Shown: piece after piece, positions 33,271 through 45,489 of the stretch | Position numbering within the stretch: position 1 is the stretch's first letter | How the letters are laid out: each line of letters opens with the position of its first letter | NCBI RefSeq assembly: GCF_041053055.1 | Contig: NZ_CP163443.1 | Location: forward strand, 4,316,001 to 4,380,000 | Direction: 5' to 3' | DNA: 64,000 bases | Source of the DNA: Streptomyces sp. R41 | GTDB lineage: Bacteria; Actinomycetota; Actinomycetes; Streptomycetales; Streptomycetaceae | Notes under the pieces: generated by a model | Told to the model about the DNA's origin: nothing | Seen by the model: only the letters and a program-made list of their open reading frames with translations | The model's database searches: none | Program-made: the position numbers and the translations under genes

Positions 33271-36200
33271 CTACGAATGCGTCCGCAGAAGCGTCCGCAT
33301 CGTCCGCATCGCCACCGACAGGTTCGCGAGGTCGAACGAGTCCGAGCCCCGGATCTCCTCCAGAGTCGTGCGGGCCCGTCCGAGGATCGCCGCGTTCTTC
33401 TCCTCCCAGGCCTTGAAGCGCTGCTCGGGAGTCGAGGTGCCGTTGCCCACCGCCAGGACGTCGGCGGTGAGTGCCGCGTGGGCCGCGTACAGGTCCTCGC
33501 GGATCGACGCGCGGGCCATGGACTGCCAGCGGTCGGCGCGCGGGAGCTCGATGATGCGGTCCATGAGCTGAGTGATGCCGAGTCGGTCGGCGAGGTCGTA
33601 GTAGACCTCGGCGACGGCCATCGGGTCCTTGCCCATGCGGTCGGCCACCGCGACGATGTCCAGCGTCGGGAAGGCGGAGGAGAACCCGGCCACGCGGGTG
33701 GCGAGTTCGTCCGGGACGCCGGCGCCCGACAGCTCGTCGTAGATCTGCTGGTACCACTCCAGGTCCGCGCCGCGCAGCAGCTTGGGCAGCTCGGACCAGA
33801 CCTGCTCGACACCGTCGCTGAAGAAGCCGATCGTCTCGGCGAGCTGCAGCGGCTGCGGCCGGTTGTTGAGCAGCCAGCGCGTGCCGCGCTCGACGAGCCG
33901 GCGCGAGTGCAGCCGGATCCGGGTCTGGACATCGGCGGCGACGACATTGTCGAGCGCCTCCACGGCGTCCCACACCTTGCTCGACTCGAAGATCGCGCGG
34001 GCAGCGGTCTGCGCCCGGACGATCTCCTCCAGCGAGGCACCGGTCTCCTCGCGCAGACGGTGCAGGAAGCTCGTACCGCCCGTGTTGACCGTGTCGTTGA
34101 CCAGGACGGTCGTCACGATCTCGCGGCGCAGCGCGTGCGCTTCGATCTGCTCGCGGAACTTCTCGCGCAGCGCCGTCGGGAAGTACGCGAAGAGCAGGCT
34201 CTGCAGGTGCGGGTCGTCGGGCAGCGAGGTGGAGAGCAGCTCGTCGGAGACCGTGATCTTCGTGTACGCGAGGAGGACGGCCGTCTCCGGACCGGTCAGG
34301 CCCTGCCCGCTGTTGAGCCGCTCGCGGATCTGCCGCTCGGTGGGCATGAACTCGAGGGCACGGTCGAGGTGACCCTCGCGCACCAGGTGGCGGATGAACC
34401 GCTGCTGGGCGTGGAGCATGCTCCCGGACTGGGCCAGCGCGTTGGCGATCGCCACGTTCTGCGCGTAGTTGTTGCGCAGGACCAGGGCGCCGACCTCGTC
34501 GGTCATCTCGGCGAGCAGCTTGTTGCGCTGCTTGACGGTCAGATCGCCGTTGGCCACCACCGCGTTGAGCAGGATCTTGATGTTCACCTCGTGGTCGGAG
34601 GTGTCCACGCCCGCGCTGTTGTCGATGGCGTCGGTGTTGATCTTGCCGCCGTGCTGGGCGAACTCGATCCGGCCGAGCTGGGTCAGACCCAGGTTGCCGC
34701 CCTCGCCGACGACCTTGACGCGAAGGTCGGCACCGTCGACGCGGATCGCGTCGTTGGCCTTGTCGCCGACGTCCGCGTGCGACTCGGCGGACGACTTCAC
34801 GTACGTACCGATGCCGCCGTTCCACAGCAGGTCGACCGGCGCCTTGAGGATCGCCTTCATCAGGTCGGCCGGGGTCATCTTGGCGATGCCGGCCTCGATG
34901 CCGAGGGCCTCGCGGATGTGCGCGTTGATCGAGATGGCCTTGGCGGTACGCGGGAACACACCGCCGCCGGCCGAGATCAGCTCGCTGTTGTAGTCCGCCC
35001 ACGAGGAGCGCGGCAGCGCGAAGAGGCGGCGGCGCTCGGCGTACGAGGTCTCCGCGTCCGGGGTCGGGTCGATGAAGATGTGCCGGTGGTCGAAGGCGGC
35101 GACCAGGCGGATGTGCTCGGACAGCAGCATGCCGTTGCCGAACACGTCACCGGACATGTCACCGACGCCGACCACGGTGAAGTCCTGCGTCTGGGTGTTG
35201 ACGCCCAGCTCCCGGAAGTGCCGCTTCACGGACTCCCAGGCACCGCGGGCGGTGATGCCCATCTTCTTGTGGTCGTAACCGGCGCTTCCGCCCGAGGCGA
35301 AGGCGTCGCCGAGCCAGAAGTTGTAGCTCTCCGCGACCTCGTTGGCGATGTCGGAGAACGTCGCGGTGCCCTTGTCGGCGGCGACCACGAGATACGTGTC
35401 GTCCTCGTCGTGCCGGACCACGTCCGCGGGCGGCACGACCTCACCGGCCACCATGTTGTCGGTGATGTCGAGCAGCGCGGAGATGAAGGTCTTGTAGCTG
35501 CGGATGCCCTCGGCCATCCAGGCGTCGCGGTCCACGGACGGGTCGGGCAGCTGCTTGGCGACGAAGCCGCCCTTCGCGCCGACCGGCACGATGACGGTGT
35601 TCTTGACCATCTGCGCCTTGACCAGGCCGAGGATCTCCGTACGGAAGTCCTCCTTCCGGTCGGACCAGCGCAGGCCGCCTCGCGCGACCTTGCCGAAGCG
35701 CAGGTGCACGCCCTCGACCCGCGGCGAGTACACCCAGATCTCGTACGCCGGTCGCGGCGCCGGAAGGTCCGGGATGGCCGTCGGGTCGAACTTCATGGAG
35801 ACGTATTCGTGCCACTTGGCACCCAGCGCCTCCTGGAAGAAGTTCGTGCGCAGGGTCGCCTTGATGAGGTTGAGGAAGGACCGCAGGATCCGGTCCTCGT
35901 CCAGCGACGCGACCTGGTCGAGCGCGGCGTCCAGCTCCTCCATCAGCGCGTCGGTCAGCTCGACACCGGCGCGCTGGCGGTCCGGCGACATCCGCGCCTC
36001 GAAGAGCGACACCAGCAGCCGGGTGGTGTGGACGTTGTTGCGGAGGGTGTCCTCCATGTAGTCCTGGCTGAAGGTGGAACCGGCCTGGCGCAGGTACTTC
36101 GCGTACGCGCGCAGCACCATCGCCTGCCGCCAGGTCAGCCCGGCGCTCAGGACGAGGGCGTTGAAGCCGTCGTTCTCGGCCTGCCCGGTCCAGGTGGCGG

Positions 36201-38211
36201 AGAAGGCGTCCTGGAACCGCTCGCGGCCGTCGTCTCCGAGGGAGTCGCCGTTGCCGATCAGGGACTTGGGCAGGCGCAGCCCGAAGTCGTAGATCCAGGC
36301 GGTCGTACGGTCCGAGCAGCGCAGTTCGTACGGGCGCTCGTCGGTGACCTCGACGCCCATGCGGTTGAGGGCGGGCAGCACCGCGGAGAGCGAGACCTGC
36401 TCGCCGGTGCGGTAGATCTTGAAACGGCGCTCGCCGGGCGCCGCGCCCACCGGCTCGTACAGGCTGAGCGCGAAGTCCTTGCTCTTGTCACGGGTGAGCG
36501 CTTCCAGGTGGACCAGGTCGGCGACGGCGGCACGCGGGTTGTGGTCCGCCTTGTAGCCCTCGGGGAAGGCGTTGCCGTAGCGGCGCAGCAGCTCGGCGGC
36601 GCGCTCCTCACCGAACTCGGCGGTCAGCGCCTCCCCGAAGCCGTCGGCCCAGGAGCGGGCGGCCTCGACGAGCCGCGCCTCGATGCGGTCCTTGTCGACG
36701 TCGGACAGCTGCGGCAGCTCGGTGCCCGGCGGGACCCGGACCACGAAGTGCAGCCGGGACAGGATCGACTCGGTGTTCCAGGCCGTGAAGTCGACGCTGG
36801 TGCCGTTCAGCTCTTCCTTGAGGATGTCGATGATCCGCAGGCGTACGCCGGTGGTGTAGCGGTCGCGCGGGAGATAGACGAGGGCGGAGTAGTAGCGCCC
36901 GTACTCGTCCTGGCGCAGGTAGAGCCGCAGCCGCCGCCGCTCCTGCAGGTACAGGACGGACGTGACGATCGAGCGCAGCTCGTCGACCGGCGTCTGGAAG
37001 AGCTCGTCGCGCGGGTAGGTCTCCAGGATCTGGAGCAGGTCGCGCCCGTCGTGGCTGTTGGGCGAGAACCCGGCGCCCTTGAGGACTTCCTCCACCTTGC
37101 GGCGGATGACGGGCACACGGCGCACGGACTCGGTGTACGCGGCGGACGAGAAGAGCCCGAGGAAGCGGCGCTCCCCGATGACGTTCCCGTGCTCGTCGAA
37201 CTTCTTGACGCCGACGTAGTCGAGGTACGACGGCCGGTGCACGGTCGCCCGGCTGTTCGCCTTGGTCAGCACCAGCAGCTTGTGCTCGCGGGCCTTGGCG
37301 CGGGCGTCGGCGGGCAGCCGCTCGAAGGACGGGCTGACGGGGTGGCTGTCCTCGCCGGCGTGGTGCGGGTCGGAGCGCAGGATGCCGAGTCCGGTGCCGG
37401 GTACGGCCGCGAGCGAGTCGTCGTCGCGCAGCTCGTACTCCCGGTATCCCAGGAACGTGAAGTGGTCGTCCGAGAGCCAGCGCAGCAGCTCACGGGCCTC
37501 CTCCACCTCCTGGTCACGCAGGTCGTCGGCGGTCGGCTCCTTGGGCAGCTCCTCCGCGATGCGCAGCGCCGAGTCACGCATCTTCTCCCAGTCCTCGACG
37601 GCCTCACGGGCGTCGGACAGGACGCGCAGCAGGTCCGCGGTGATCTGCTTCAGATCGGCGCGGTCGGTCTCGCGGTCGACCTCGACGTGGATCCAGGACT
37701 CGATGTGGGCGTCGTGCGGAAGCTCCTCGGCGGTGGGCCGGCCGGGCAGCACCTCGATGAGCTTGCCGGTCAGATCACGCCGTACGACGAACTGCGGGTG
37801 AATGACGACGTGAATGCCACGGTTCTGGCGGGAGAGCTCGTTGGTGACCGAGTCGACGAGGAAGGGCATGTCGTCGGTGACCACCTCGACGACGGAGTGG
37901 CTGCAGGTCCAGCCGTTCTCGTCGACGGTCGGGGTGTGGACCCGCACGTTGGCCGTGCCCTGCGGGCGGTTCTCGGCCAGTCGGTAGTGCGAGAAGGCGG
38001 CTCCGAAGATGTCGACCGGGTCGCGGTCGGTGAGGTCCTCCGGGGCGGTGTGCAGGTAGTAGCGCTGGAGGAACGCGAGCACGGTGTCCTTGTCAGGGGT
38101 GCCCTCGCGCGTCGTCCCAGTCGGTAGGTGCCCCCCGACCGGGCTGTTCTCAGCTACCCGGGCGGCCCGTTCGAGCAGCTCGGCCTTGGCTTCGTCCAGC
38201 TTGGTCTGCAT
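33271..38211 (-). CDS. gdh: NAD-dependent glutamate dehydrogenase, 180-kDa class
   Basis: A 1646-residue cytoplasmic enzyme converting glutamate to 2-oxoglutarate and ammonia with NAD. The size and overall sequence match the large GDH class first characterised in Streptomyces, with about 700 residues of N-terminal regulatory region (ACT-like segments such as WTCSHSVVEVVTDDMPFLVDSV). The catalytic domain includes PRVEGVHLRFGKVARGGLRWSDR, VPVGAKGGFVAKQLPDP (substrate Lys), GVGDMSGDVFGNGMLLS and DPTPD. A long C-terminal helical region follows. It starts at ATG 38211. A strong terminator follows; the 780-bp region upstream should contain the promoter. A 1672-residue open frame on the opposite strand is a codon-bias shadow. 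Confidence 0.95.
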   Translation of the reverse strand: MQTKLDEAKAELLERAARVAENSPVGGHLPTGTTREGTPDKDTVLAFLQRYYLHTAPEDLTDRDPVDIFGAAFSHYRLAENRPQGTANVRVHTPTVDENGWTCSHSVVEVVTDDMPFLVDSVTNELSRQNRGIHVVIHPQFVVRRDLTGKLIEVLPGRPTAEELPHDAHIESWIHVEVDRETDRADLKQITADLLRVLSDAREAVEDWEKMRDSALRIAEELPKEPTADDLRDQEVEEARELLRWLSDDHFTFLGYREYELRDDDSLAAVPGTGLGILRSDPHHAGEDSHPVSPSFERLPADARAKAREHKLLVLTKANSRATVHRPSYLDYVGVKKFDEHGNVIGERRFLGLFSSAAYTESVRRVPVIRRKVEEVLKGAGFSPNSHDGRDLLQILETYPRDELFQTPVDELRSIVTSVLYLQERRRLRLYLRQDEYGRYYSALVYLPRDRYTTGVRLRIIDILKEELNGTSVDFTAWNTESILSRLHFVVRVPPGTELPQLSDVDKDRIEARLVEAARSWADGFGEALTAEFGEERAAELLRRYGNAFPEGYKADHNPRAAVADLVHLEALTRDKSKDFALSLYEPVGAAPGERRFKIYRTGEQVSLSAVLPALNRMGVEVTDERPYELRCSDRTTAWIYDFGLRLPKSLIGNGDSLGDDGRERFQDAFSATWTGQAENDGFNALVLSAGLTWRQAMVLRAYAKYLRQAGSTFSQDYMEDTLRNNVHTTRLLVSLFEARMSPDRQRAGVELTDALMEELDAALDQVASLDEDRILRSFLNLIKATLRTNFFQEALGAKWHEYVSMKFDPTAIPDLPAPRPAYEIWVYSPRVEGVHLRFGKVARGGLRWSDRKEDFRTEILGLVKAQMVKNTVIVPVGAKGGFVAKQLPDPSVDRDAWMAEGIRSYKTFISALLDITDNMVAGEVVPPADVVRHDEDDTYLVVAADKGTATFSDIANEVAESYNFWLGDAFASGGSAGYDHKKMGITARGAWESVKRHFRELGVNTQTQDFTVVGVGDMSGDVFGNGMLLSEHIRLVAAFDHRHIFIDPTPDAETSYAERRRLFALPRSSWADYNSELISAGGGVFPRTAKAISINAHIREALGIEAGIAKMTPADLMKAILKAPVDLLWNGGIGTYVKSSAESHADVGDKANDAIRVDGADLRVKVVGEGGNLGLTQLGRIEFAQHGGKINTDAIDNSAGVDTSDHEVNIKILLNAVVANGDLTVKQRNKLLAEMTDEVGALVLRNNYAQNVAIANALAQSGSMLHAQQRFIRHLVREGHLDRALEFMPTERQIRERLNSGQGLTGPETAVLLAYTKITVSDELLSTSLPDDPHLQSLLFAYFPTALREKFREQIEAHALRREIVTTVLVNDTVNTGGTSFLHRLREETGASLEEIVRAQTAARAIFESSKVWDAVEALDNVVAADVQTRIRLHSRRLVERGTRWLLNNRPQPLQLAETIGFFSDGVEQVWSELPKLLRGADLEWYQQIYDELSGAGVPDELATRVAGFSSAFPTLDIVAVADRMGKDPMAVAEVYYDLADRLGITQLMDRIIELPRADRWQSMARASIREDLYAAHAALTADVLAVGNGTSTPEQRFKAWEEKNAAILGRARTTLEEIRGSDSFDLANLSVAMRTMRTLLRTHS

Positions 38212-38992
38212 TGTCCTCTGGCTCCTGTCGCGCGCCGTTGCGTGACGTTGAAGGAAGTACGGTCTCTTCTCTTTCGACGTAACGCCGTGACGCGGGGTGT
38301 CCGGTCTGCTCCGACGCTATGCCGCAAGGTGAGATGAGCGGGGGGTTATCGGCCATTTTCGGCGCCCCTGGAGACTGTGACGCTGCTCTCGGCGACGTCC
38401 GTTCCGGGGGTGTCATCGGCGTCCGGAGTGCGCTTTCCGCCGCCCCTGCCCGCCCGCGAAGATCAGCGACCGCCGCCCGGTCACGGATGTCGTCCGTGCT
38501 CTCCGGGCGCAGGGCAGAGGCGACGATGCCCCCGCGAGATATCGCGCTGATCACGCCACAAGGCTATCGCCCCCTACCCGGTGGCCGTCATGAGCCGTAT
38601 GTGTACAAAACCGGGGGTGGAACTTTGACAGTATGCACAGGGACGAAAGGGACGGGGATCCCGTACGTGGCAGTGGCGGCTGCGGGCGTGCGCGCCGCAA
38701 GCGGACGGCGTCCCACCCTTCCGTCATAGGCGTCCGACCCTTCCGTCATGGCTGCGGGCAGGCGTGCCGTCAGAGGCGGCGCGTGTCCCAAAGAGAGCGG
38801 CACCCTGTCAGCGCCGTGCCGCTCGACCCACCCCGAGCTCAGCCCCGACGCCGGGTGCCCGAAAGACGGCACACCCCCTTGGCAAGGCTCCTCACCCGAG
38901 GCAAGTTGACCAGGACGCCCAACGAAGACCGCAGCACAATTGAGGCATGGCTGACGCAAGGCTCAGGCAAGGCTGAGGGGAGCGGCACAGAC
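38212..38992. other. Long intergenic region, no convincing gene
   Basis: 780 bp between gdh (minus) and the DJ-1/PfpI gene (plus). Several open frames cross it on both strands (for example 38319-38729 plus), but none has a ribosome site with recognisable protein content. Promoters for both flanking genes must lie here. The only clear sequence structure is the direct repeat at 38708-38749. TTGACA occurs at 38625-38630 without a convincing -10 partner. Confidence 0.5.
38708..38749. repeat. Direct repeat of 20 bp at 22-bp spacing
   Basis: gcgtcccacccttccgtcat (38708-38727) and gcgtccgacccttccgtcat (38730-38749) differ at one base and are spaced by about two helical turns, a geometry suited to a regulator that binds direct repeats. 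Confidence 0.75.
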
Positions 38993-39559
38993 ATGACAGC
39001 GAAGATCCTGATAGTGACCGGCGACGCGGCGGAGTCACTGGAGGTCCTGTACCCCTACCAGCGCCTGCGCGAGGAAGGCTACGAAGTCCACATCGCGGCC
39101 CCCACCCGCAAGCAGCTCCAATTCGTCGTCCACGATTTCGAACCGGGCTTCGACACCTACACGGAGAAGCCGGGCTACACCTGGCCCGCAGACCTCTCGT
39201 TCGCGGAGGTGGACCCCGGCCAGTACGTCGCCCTCGTCATCCCCGGCGGCCGGGCCCCGGAGTACCTCCGCAACGACCCCGAACTCCGCAAGATCCTCAA
39301 GTCATTCTTCGACACCGACAAGCCGGTGGCCCAGATCTGCCACGGCCCCCTCCTGACGGCAGCCGTCGACGCCCTGCGCGGTCGCCGCGTGACGGCGTAC
39401 CCCGCCCTGGAACTCGACATGCAGGCGGCCGGCGCGACCTTCCACGACGCGGAGGCCGTGGTCGACGGCATGCTGGTCTCCTCCCGCGCCTGGCCCGACC
39501 ACTCCAGCTGGATGCGGGAGTTCCTGACGGTGCTGCGCGCGAAGGCCCCGGTGACCTGA
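38993..39559 (+). CDS. DJ-1/PfpI family protein
   Basis: A 188-residue class I glutamine amidotransferase-like protein. The fold signature is complete: KILIVTGDAAESLEVLYPY with Glu15, LVIPGGRAPEYLRND, and the nucleophile elbow AQICHGPLLTAA with Cys116. RVTAYPALELDMQAAGATF and MLVSSRAWPDHSSWMREFL are close to PfpI/YhbO-type protease or glyoxalase-like members. A role in protein or metabolite repair (deglycase, stress chaperone) is known for some relatives; the specific function here is unknown. ATG 38993 follows the weak purine run gaggggagcgg. Confidence 0.88.
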   Translation: MTAKILIVTGDAAESLEVLYPYQRLREEGYEVHIAAPTRKQLQFVVHDFEPGFDTYTEKPGYTWPADLSFAEVDPGQYVALVIPGGRAPEYLRNDPELRKILKSFFDTDKPVAQICHGPLLTAAVDALRGRRVTAYPALELDMQAAGATFHDAEAVVDGMLVSSRAWPDHSSWMREFLTVLRAKAPVT

Positions 39560-39573
39560 CCCGCCCGAGGCCC

Positions 39574-39638
39574 TGCTGAGCCGAACCGCTGTGGGCCCTA
39601 CTGAGTCGAACCGCCGTGGGCCACGCTGAGCCGAACCC
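39574..39638. repeat. 25-bp tandem repeat
   Basis: The unit ctgagccgaaccgctgtggg recurs at 39576, 39601 (ctgagtcgaaccgccgtggg) and partly at 39626 (period 25 bp), directly after the DJ-1/PfpI gene. No protein is encoded; function unknown. Confidence 0.8.
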
Positions 39639-39765
39639 CGGGAGCGGCGGCTGCCCCACCGACGAGGGCTGCCGTCGCGCCTCCGCCTGGGGGGCGAATC
39701 CACCCGGGGGGAGAGACCGACGAGGCGTCCACGGTGCTGTCGGTGCTGTCCGGCCCTGCCCCGGG

Positions 39766-40431
39766 TCAGGCCGCCAGCCGCTCGGCCTCGTCGACCGCCT
39801 CCGCCAGGCTGTCCACCACGGGCACGCCCACCTCCTCCAGGCTTGCGCGACTGTGGGAACCCCCGGTGTAGAGGACCGCCCGCGCCCCCACGTGCCGCGC
39901 GGCGACCGCGTCGTCGGCCGCATCGCCGATCACCACGACGCGGGACGGCTCCACCCCGGCGAGCGCACCCACGTGCCGCACCATGTGCTCGGCCTTGCTG
40001 CCGCCGGAAGGCCCCGTCCGCCCGTCGACACGTATGAAGTGCGGCTCGATCCCGAACCCCCGCACCAGCGGGACCAGTTCGTCGTGCCCGTACATGCTCA
40101 GGATCGACTGGCTGCGCCCCGCCGACCCCCACTCGGCGAGCAGCGCGGGCACGCCTTCGGTGAGCTCGCACGCCGTCCGGTGCTCCGCGTAGTAGCGGTG
40201 GAAGGTCTCGTCCATGACCTGCCACTCGGCATCCGTCGGCAGCCGTCCTATCAGCCGCTCGTAGAACTTCGGCACCGGCACGCAGTACAACGCCCTGTAC
40301 CGCTCCAGCGTGATCGGCTCGAGCCCCAGCTCGGCGAACGCCGCGTTCGTCGCCCCGATGATCGCGTCATTGTCGTGGAACAGCGTGCCGTTCCAGTCCC
40401 ACACAATGTGCGCAGCTCCGTTCATCCCCAT
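39766..40431 (-). CDS. HAD-superfamily hydrolase, phosphoglycolate phosphatase-like
   Basis: A 221-residue protein. Motif I is HIVWDWNGTLFHDND (nucleophile Asp12; the second Asp of DxD replaced by Asn as in some family members), with a helical cap (residues about 20-85), motif II near SILSMYGHD, the Lys in GGSKAEHMVRHV, and motif IV VVVIGDAADDAVAARHVG. The substrate is a small phosphorylated metabolite, not identifiable. MGMNGAAH at 40431 is chosen; further in-frame codons upstream (to 40473) are unlikely to be translated. Confidence 0.82.
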   Translation of the reverse strand: MGMNGAAHIVWDWNGTLFHDNDAIIGATNAAFAELGLEPITLERYRALYCVPVPKFYERLIGRLPTDAEWQVMDETFHRYYAEHRTACELTEGVPALLAEWGSAGRSQSILSMYGHDELVPLVRGFGIEPHFIRVDGRTGPSGGSKAEHMVRHVGALAGVEPSRVVVIGDAADDAVAARHVGARAVLYTGGSHSRASLEEVGVPVVDSLAEAVDEAERLAA

Positions 40432-40539
40432 GACAAGAACGTACCCGCCGTCACTGACAACGGCCCCCGCCACCCGCAGGCACGCGAAGGCACCTGGGGG
40501 CGCTTGGGACCGTGGATACCGGGAGCCGGCAGGCCGGCG

Positions 40540-41055
40540 TCAGTCCCCCAGCCCCACCAGGTTGGGAATCTCCTGCGTGGCGAACCACAGCAGTTCGTGG
40601 TCCTCGGCCCCGTCGACGACGAACTGGGCGTCGTCGTCGCCGACGTCCGCCGCGCCCAGCGCCCCCGCCGCGGCGGCGACATCCGTCTCGGCGTCTGCCG
40701 AGTCGACGTGCACGGCGGCCGCCTTGGCCAGGGGCACGGCCTGGGAGACCCGGACCTCACCGAGCGCCGTGGGGTCGAGCCCCCGGTCGGGATCGGCGAC
40801 CGCGACCCGGTCCGGGACGTCGACCGCGACGACGACCCGCCGCCGTACGGCCCCGGGGTCGACCGCGAGCAGCCGCAGCGAGGCCAGCGCGGCGCGGCTG
40901 AGCGCCGCGTACTCGAGTTCCTCGATGTCGTCGGAGAGGTACCACTCACGCAACGCGGGCGTGACGGCGTACGCGGCGAAAGGCCCCGCCTCCAGCTCTC
41001 CCGTCTTGTACGCCTCGGCGAGACCGGAGAGGGTCAGGGGGACGTAGACGCGCAT
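40540..41055 (-). CDS. Conserved actinobacterial protein of unknown function (DUF6912-like)
   Basis: A 171-residue soluble protein opening MRVYVPLTLSGLAEAYKTGELEAG and containing VTPALREWYLSDDIEELEYAALSRAA, RVVVAVDVPD and a C-terminal DHELLWFATQEIPNLVGL. This arrangement is common in Streptomyces and relatives, usually near secA and mtrAB, but I know of no experimental function. A pair of 22-bp direct repeats lies immediately upstream of its start. Confidence 0.75.
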   Translation of the reverse strand: MRVYVPLTLSGLAEAYKTGELEAGPFAAYAVTPALREWYLSDDIEELEYAALSRAALASLRLLAVDPGAVRRRVVVAVDVPDRVAVADPDRGLDPTALGEVRVSQAVPLAKAAAVHVDSADAETDVAAAAGALGAADVGDDDAQFVVDGAEDHELLWFATQEIPNLVGLGD

Positions 41056-41065
41056 GGCTGGCCAC

Positions 41066-41109
41066 TTTCGTAGTCGGAGGGCTCCGATTTTCGCAGTCGG
41101 AGGGCTCCG
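41066..41109. repeat. Two 22-bp tandem direct repeats upstream of the DUF6912-like gene
   Basis: tttcgtagtcggagggctcc at 41066 and tttcgcagtcggagggctcc at 41088 differ at one position (period 22 bp). They begin 11 bp upstream of the minus-strand start at 41055 and so overlap the expected leader or promoter. Confidence 0.8.
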
Positions 41110-41399
41110 AGGAGGGCGGTCCCGCGCCTCCCGGGAGGGCCTTCAGGATACGTGCGGGCGTCCCCTTTCGAGCCCCCGACCGCACCCTCCGGGGCGTCCA
41201 CCCCAGGCCACGGATTCACCCGGTACGCCCCGCCCCCACCAAGGCCCGAGCATCGTCCCGCCACCGTGATAGGTGAACTTTCCGCCCGCTCCGGCGCGCG
41301 TCCGGCGTCCTTGCGGAGGCTCTCTCCCGCCTCGTACAAGATCCCCAACGCAAAAGTTACCGCCCGGTATGAACCGGGCCCAGCGAGCGGGGACGACGC
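41110..41399. other. Divergent intergenic region
   Basis: About 290 bp between two divergent genes. No gene is seen. A small perfect hairpin (gcccggt / accgggc, loop of 4) lies at 41362-41379, just ahead of the Rv3235-like start. Promoters for both flanking genes are expected here but none stands out. Confidence 0.4.
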
Positions 41400-42302
41400 A
41401 TGAACAAGGTGATGACCAGGACGAGGCGCCACCCGGGCACCCGTCCACCCGGCCGCCAGGACACCCGCCGCCCGGGCAGCACACCGCCCCGCACCCCGGG
41501 AGCGGGAGCACCCCTCACGAGCCCGGATGGCAGCCCACCGTCCACGCCGCCCGGCGCGGGCGCACCCCGGCCGACCTCACCGGGCGCGGGCGCGTCACGA
41601 CCGACCCCACCCGGCACAGGCGCGTCACAACCGACCACACCCGGCGCAGGCGCGTTCCCGGAGGCACCGACGGGCAGCCGTCCGCCGACCCTATCGACCG
41701 GCACACTCCCCCATAGAGCGCCGACTCGGGGCCGACCGCCGACGGCGCCGCGTGGAGGTCGCCCTCCGGCGGCGCCGAGTGGACAACGCCCGTCGGGGGC
41801 ACTACCCGCTAGCACCCTTCTGGCCACACCCACCCGCGGCCCCCTGCGCCCGGCACAGGGCGACACCCGGGCACCAGGCGCCACCCCGCCCTCGCCGTCC
41901 CCGAGCGGCGGAGCCGCGCCCCTCACCGCCCCCGCCGACGGCCCGCGCAGGCCCGCTCCCCAACCCCGTCCCACCGACCTCTTCGCCGACCGGCTGCTCG
42001 CCGTACTGAGCGGTCAGCGTCCCGTCCACTGCATGCTGCGTCACACCGCGGGCCGCGCCTACGACGAACTGGCCTGGCTCGCCGAGCGCGGCCCCCTGCG
42101 CGCCCGCGGCACCCGCCCGGTCGTCCGCGACATCGGCTACTACGTACCGCGCCCGGGCGCGATCGAGGCCTTCGCCCGCATCGGCGCAGGCGAACAGCTG
42201 CGCGCCATGGCGTTCCGCCTGGAACAGGGCCCCGATCTCCGCTGGCGCTGCACGGCGGTGGAGCTGGGCGGCCCGCGCATGCCCCGCGCGGACGACGACT
42301 GA
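41400..42302 (+). CDS. Rv3235-like protein with Pro-rich repetitive N-terminus
   Basis: A 300-residue protein in two parts. Residues 1-190 are low-complexity Pro/Ala/Gly/Thr/Arg sequence including a 10-residue repeat (GAGASRPTPP and variants) encoded by a 30-bp tandem repeat. Residues about 195-300 form the conserved domain: DLFADRLLAVLSGQRPVHCMLRHTAGRAYDELAWLAERGPL, then VRDIGYYVPRPGAIEAFARIGAGEQLRAMAFRLEQ and WRCTAVEL. This domain is found next to secA across actinobacteria (Rv3235 in Mycobacterium); its function is unknown. It is convergent with secA. The N-terminal part probably acts as a disordered linker. Confidence 0.8.
   Translation: MNKVMTRTRRHPGTRPPGRQDTRRPGSTPPRTPGAGAPLTSPDGSPPSTPPGAGAPRPTSPGAGASRPTPPGTGASQPTTPGAGAFPEAPTGSRPPTLSTGTLPHRAPTRGRPPTAPRGGRPPAAPSGQRPSGALPASTLLATPTRGPLRPAQGDTRAPGATPPSPSPSGGAAPLTAPADGPRRPAPQPRPTDLFADRLLAVLSGQRPVHCMLRHTAGRAYDELAWLAERGPLRARGTRPVVRDIGYYVPRPGAIEAFARIGAGEQLRAMAFRLEQGPDLRWRCTAVELGGPRMPRADDD
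41551..41660 (+). repeat. 30-bp tandem repeat inside the Rv3235-like gene
   Basis: About 3.7 copies of a 30-bp unit (starting ccggcgcgggcgc) at 41551, 41581, 41611 and 41641, in frame, encoding repeats of G-A/T-G-A-x-x-P-T-x-P. Such repeats change length readily by slippage without breaking the frame. Confidence 0.85.
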
Positions 42303-42342
42303 GCCGACCCGCCACGGTCGGCCCTCCTCCAGGCAACGCAAA

Positions 42343-42369
42343 GGGCCGGGCACCCAAGGTGCCCGCCCC
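42343..42369. terminator. Terminator between the Rv3235-like gene and secA
   Basis: The inverted repeat gggcacc / ggtgccc is extended by further GC pairs on both sides (about 11 bp with one bulge). It lies between convergent genes, about 60 bp beyond the secA stop. Confidence 0.6.
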
Positions 42370-42431
42370 TCACAAGCATCCGCGAGCGGCGCCGCCCGGC
42401 GGCGGGGCTACCGCCCGCCGCGCAGCGACCG

Positions 42432-45245
<2,814 letters not shown>

Positions 45246-45489
45246 GGGGGTATGTCTCCTTGCCGGTCGGGCCTGGGACGGTCGGTTTCAATGACAGTTA
45301 CAAATCACAGCTTGAGCAACGGCCATCGTAAGCGAGGACCACACCGCGCCGGGAGGTCTGCCAGTGACAGCCACTAGGACAACGGACAGGGGTTGCTGAA
45401 GGTGCCGCGTTCTCGCTGCGAAAAGTGACGACCCACTCACTCACAGCAAAGGAATGGCGTCCTTCCGGTTGCCCGAGCAGAATCGGCCG

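Noticed and set aside
33109..38127. 1672-codon open frame on the plus strand opposite gdh
   Set aside because: Its protein is low in hydrophobic pattern and rich in Arg, Val, Asp and His as expected from reading antisense to GC-biased codons; the minus-strand frame encodes a complete, recognisable glutamate dehydrogenase.
38319..38729. 136-codon plus-strand frame upstream of the DJ-1/PfpI gene
   Set aside because: No ribosome site, no recognisable domain, and it crosses a likely promoter region; overlapping frames of similar quality exist on the other strand.
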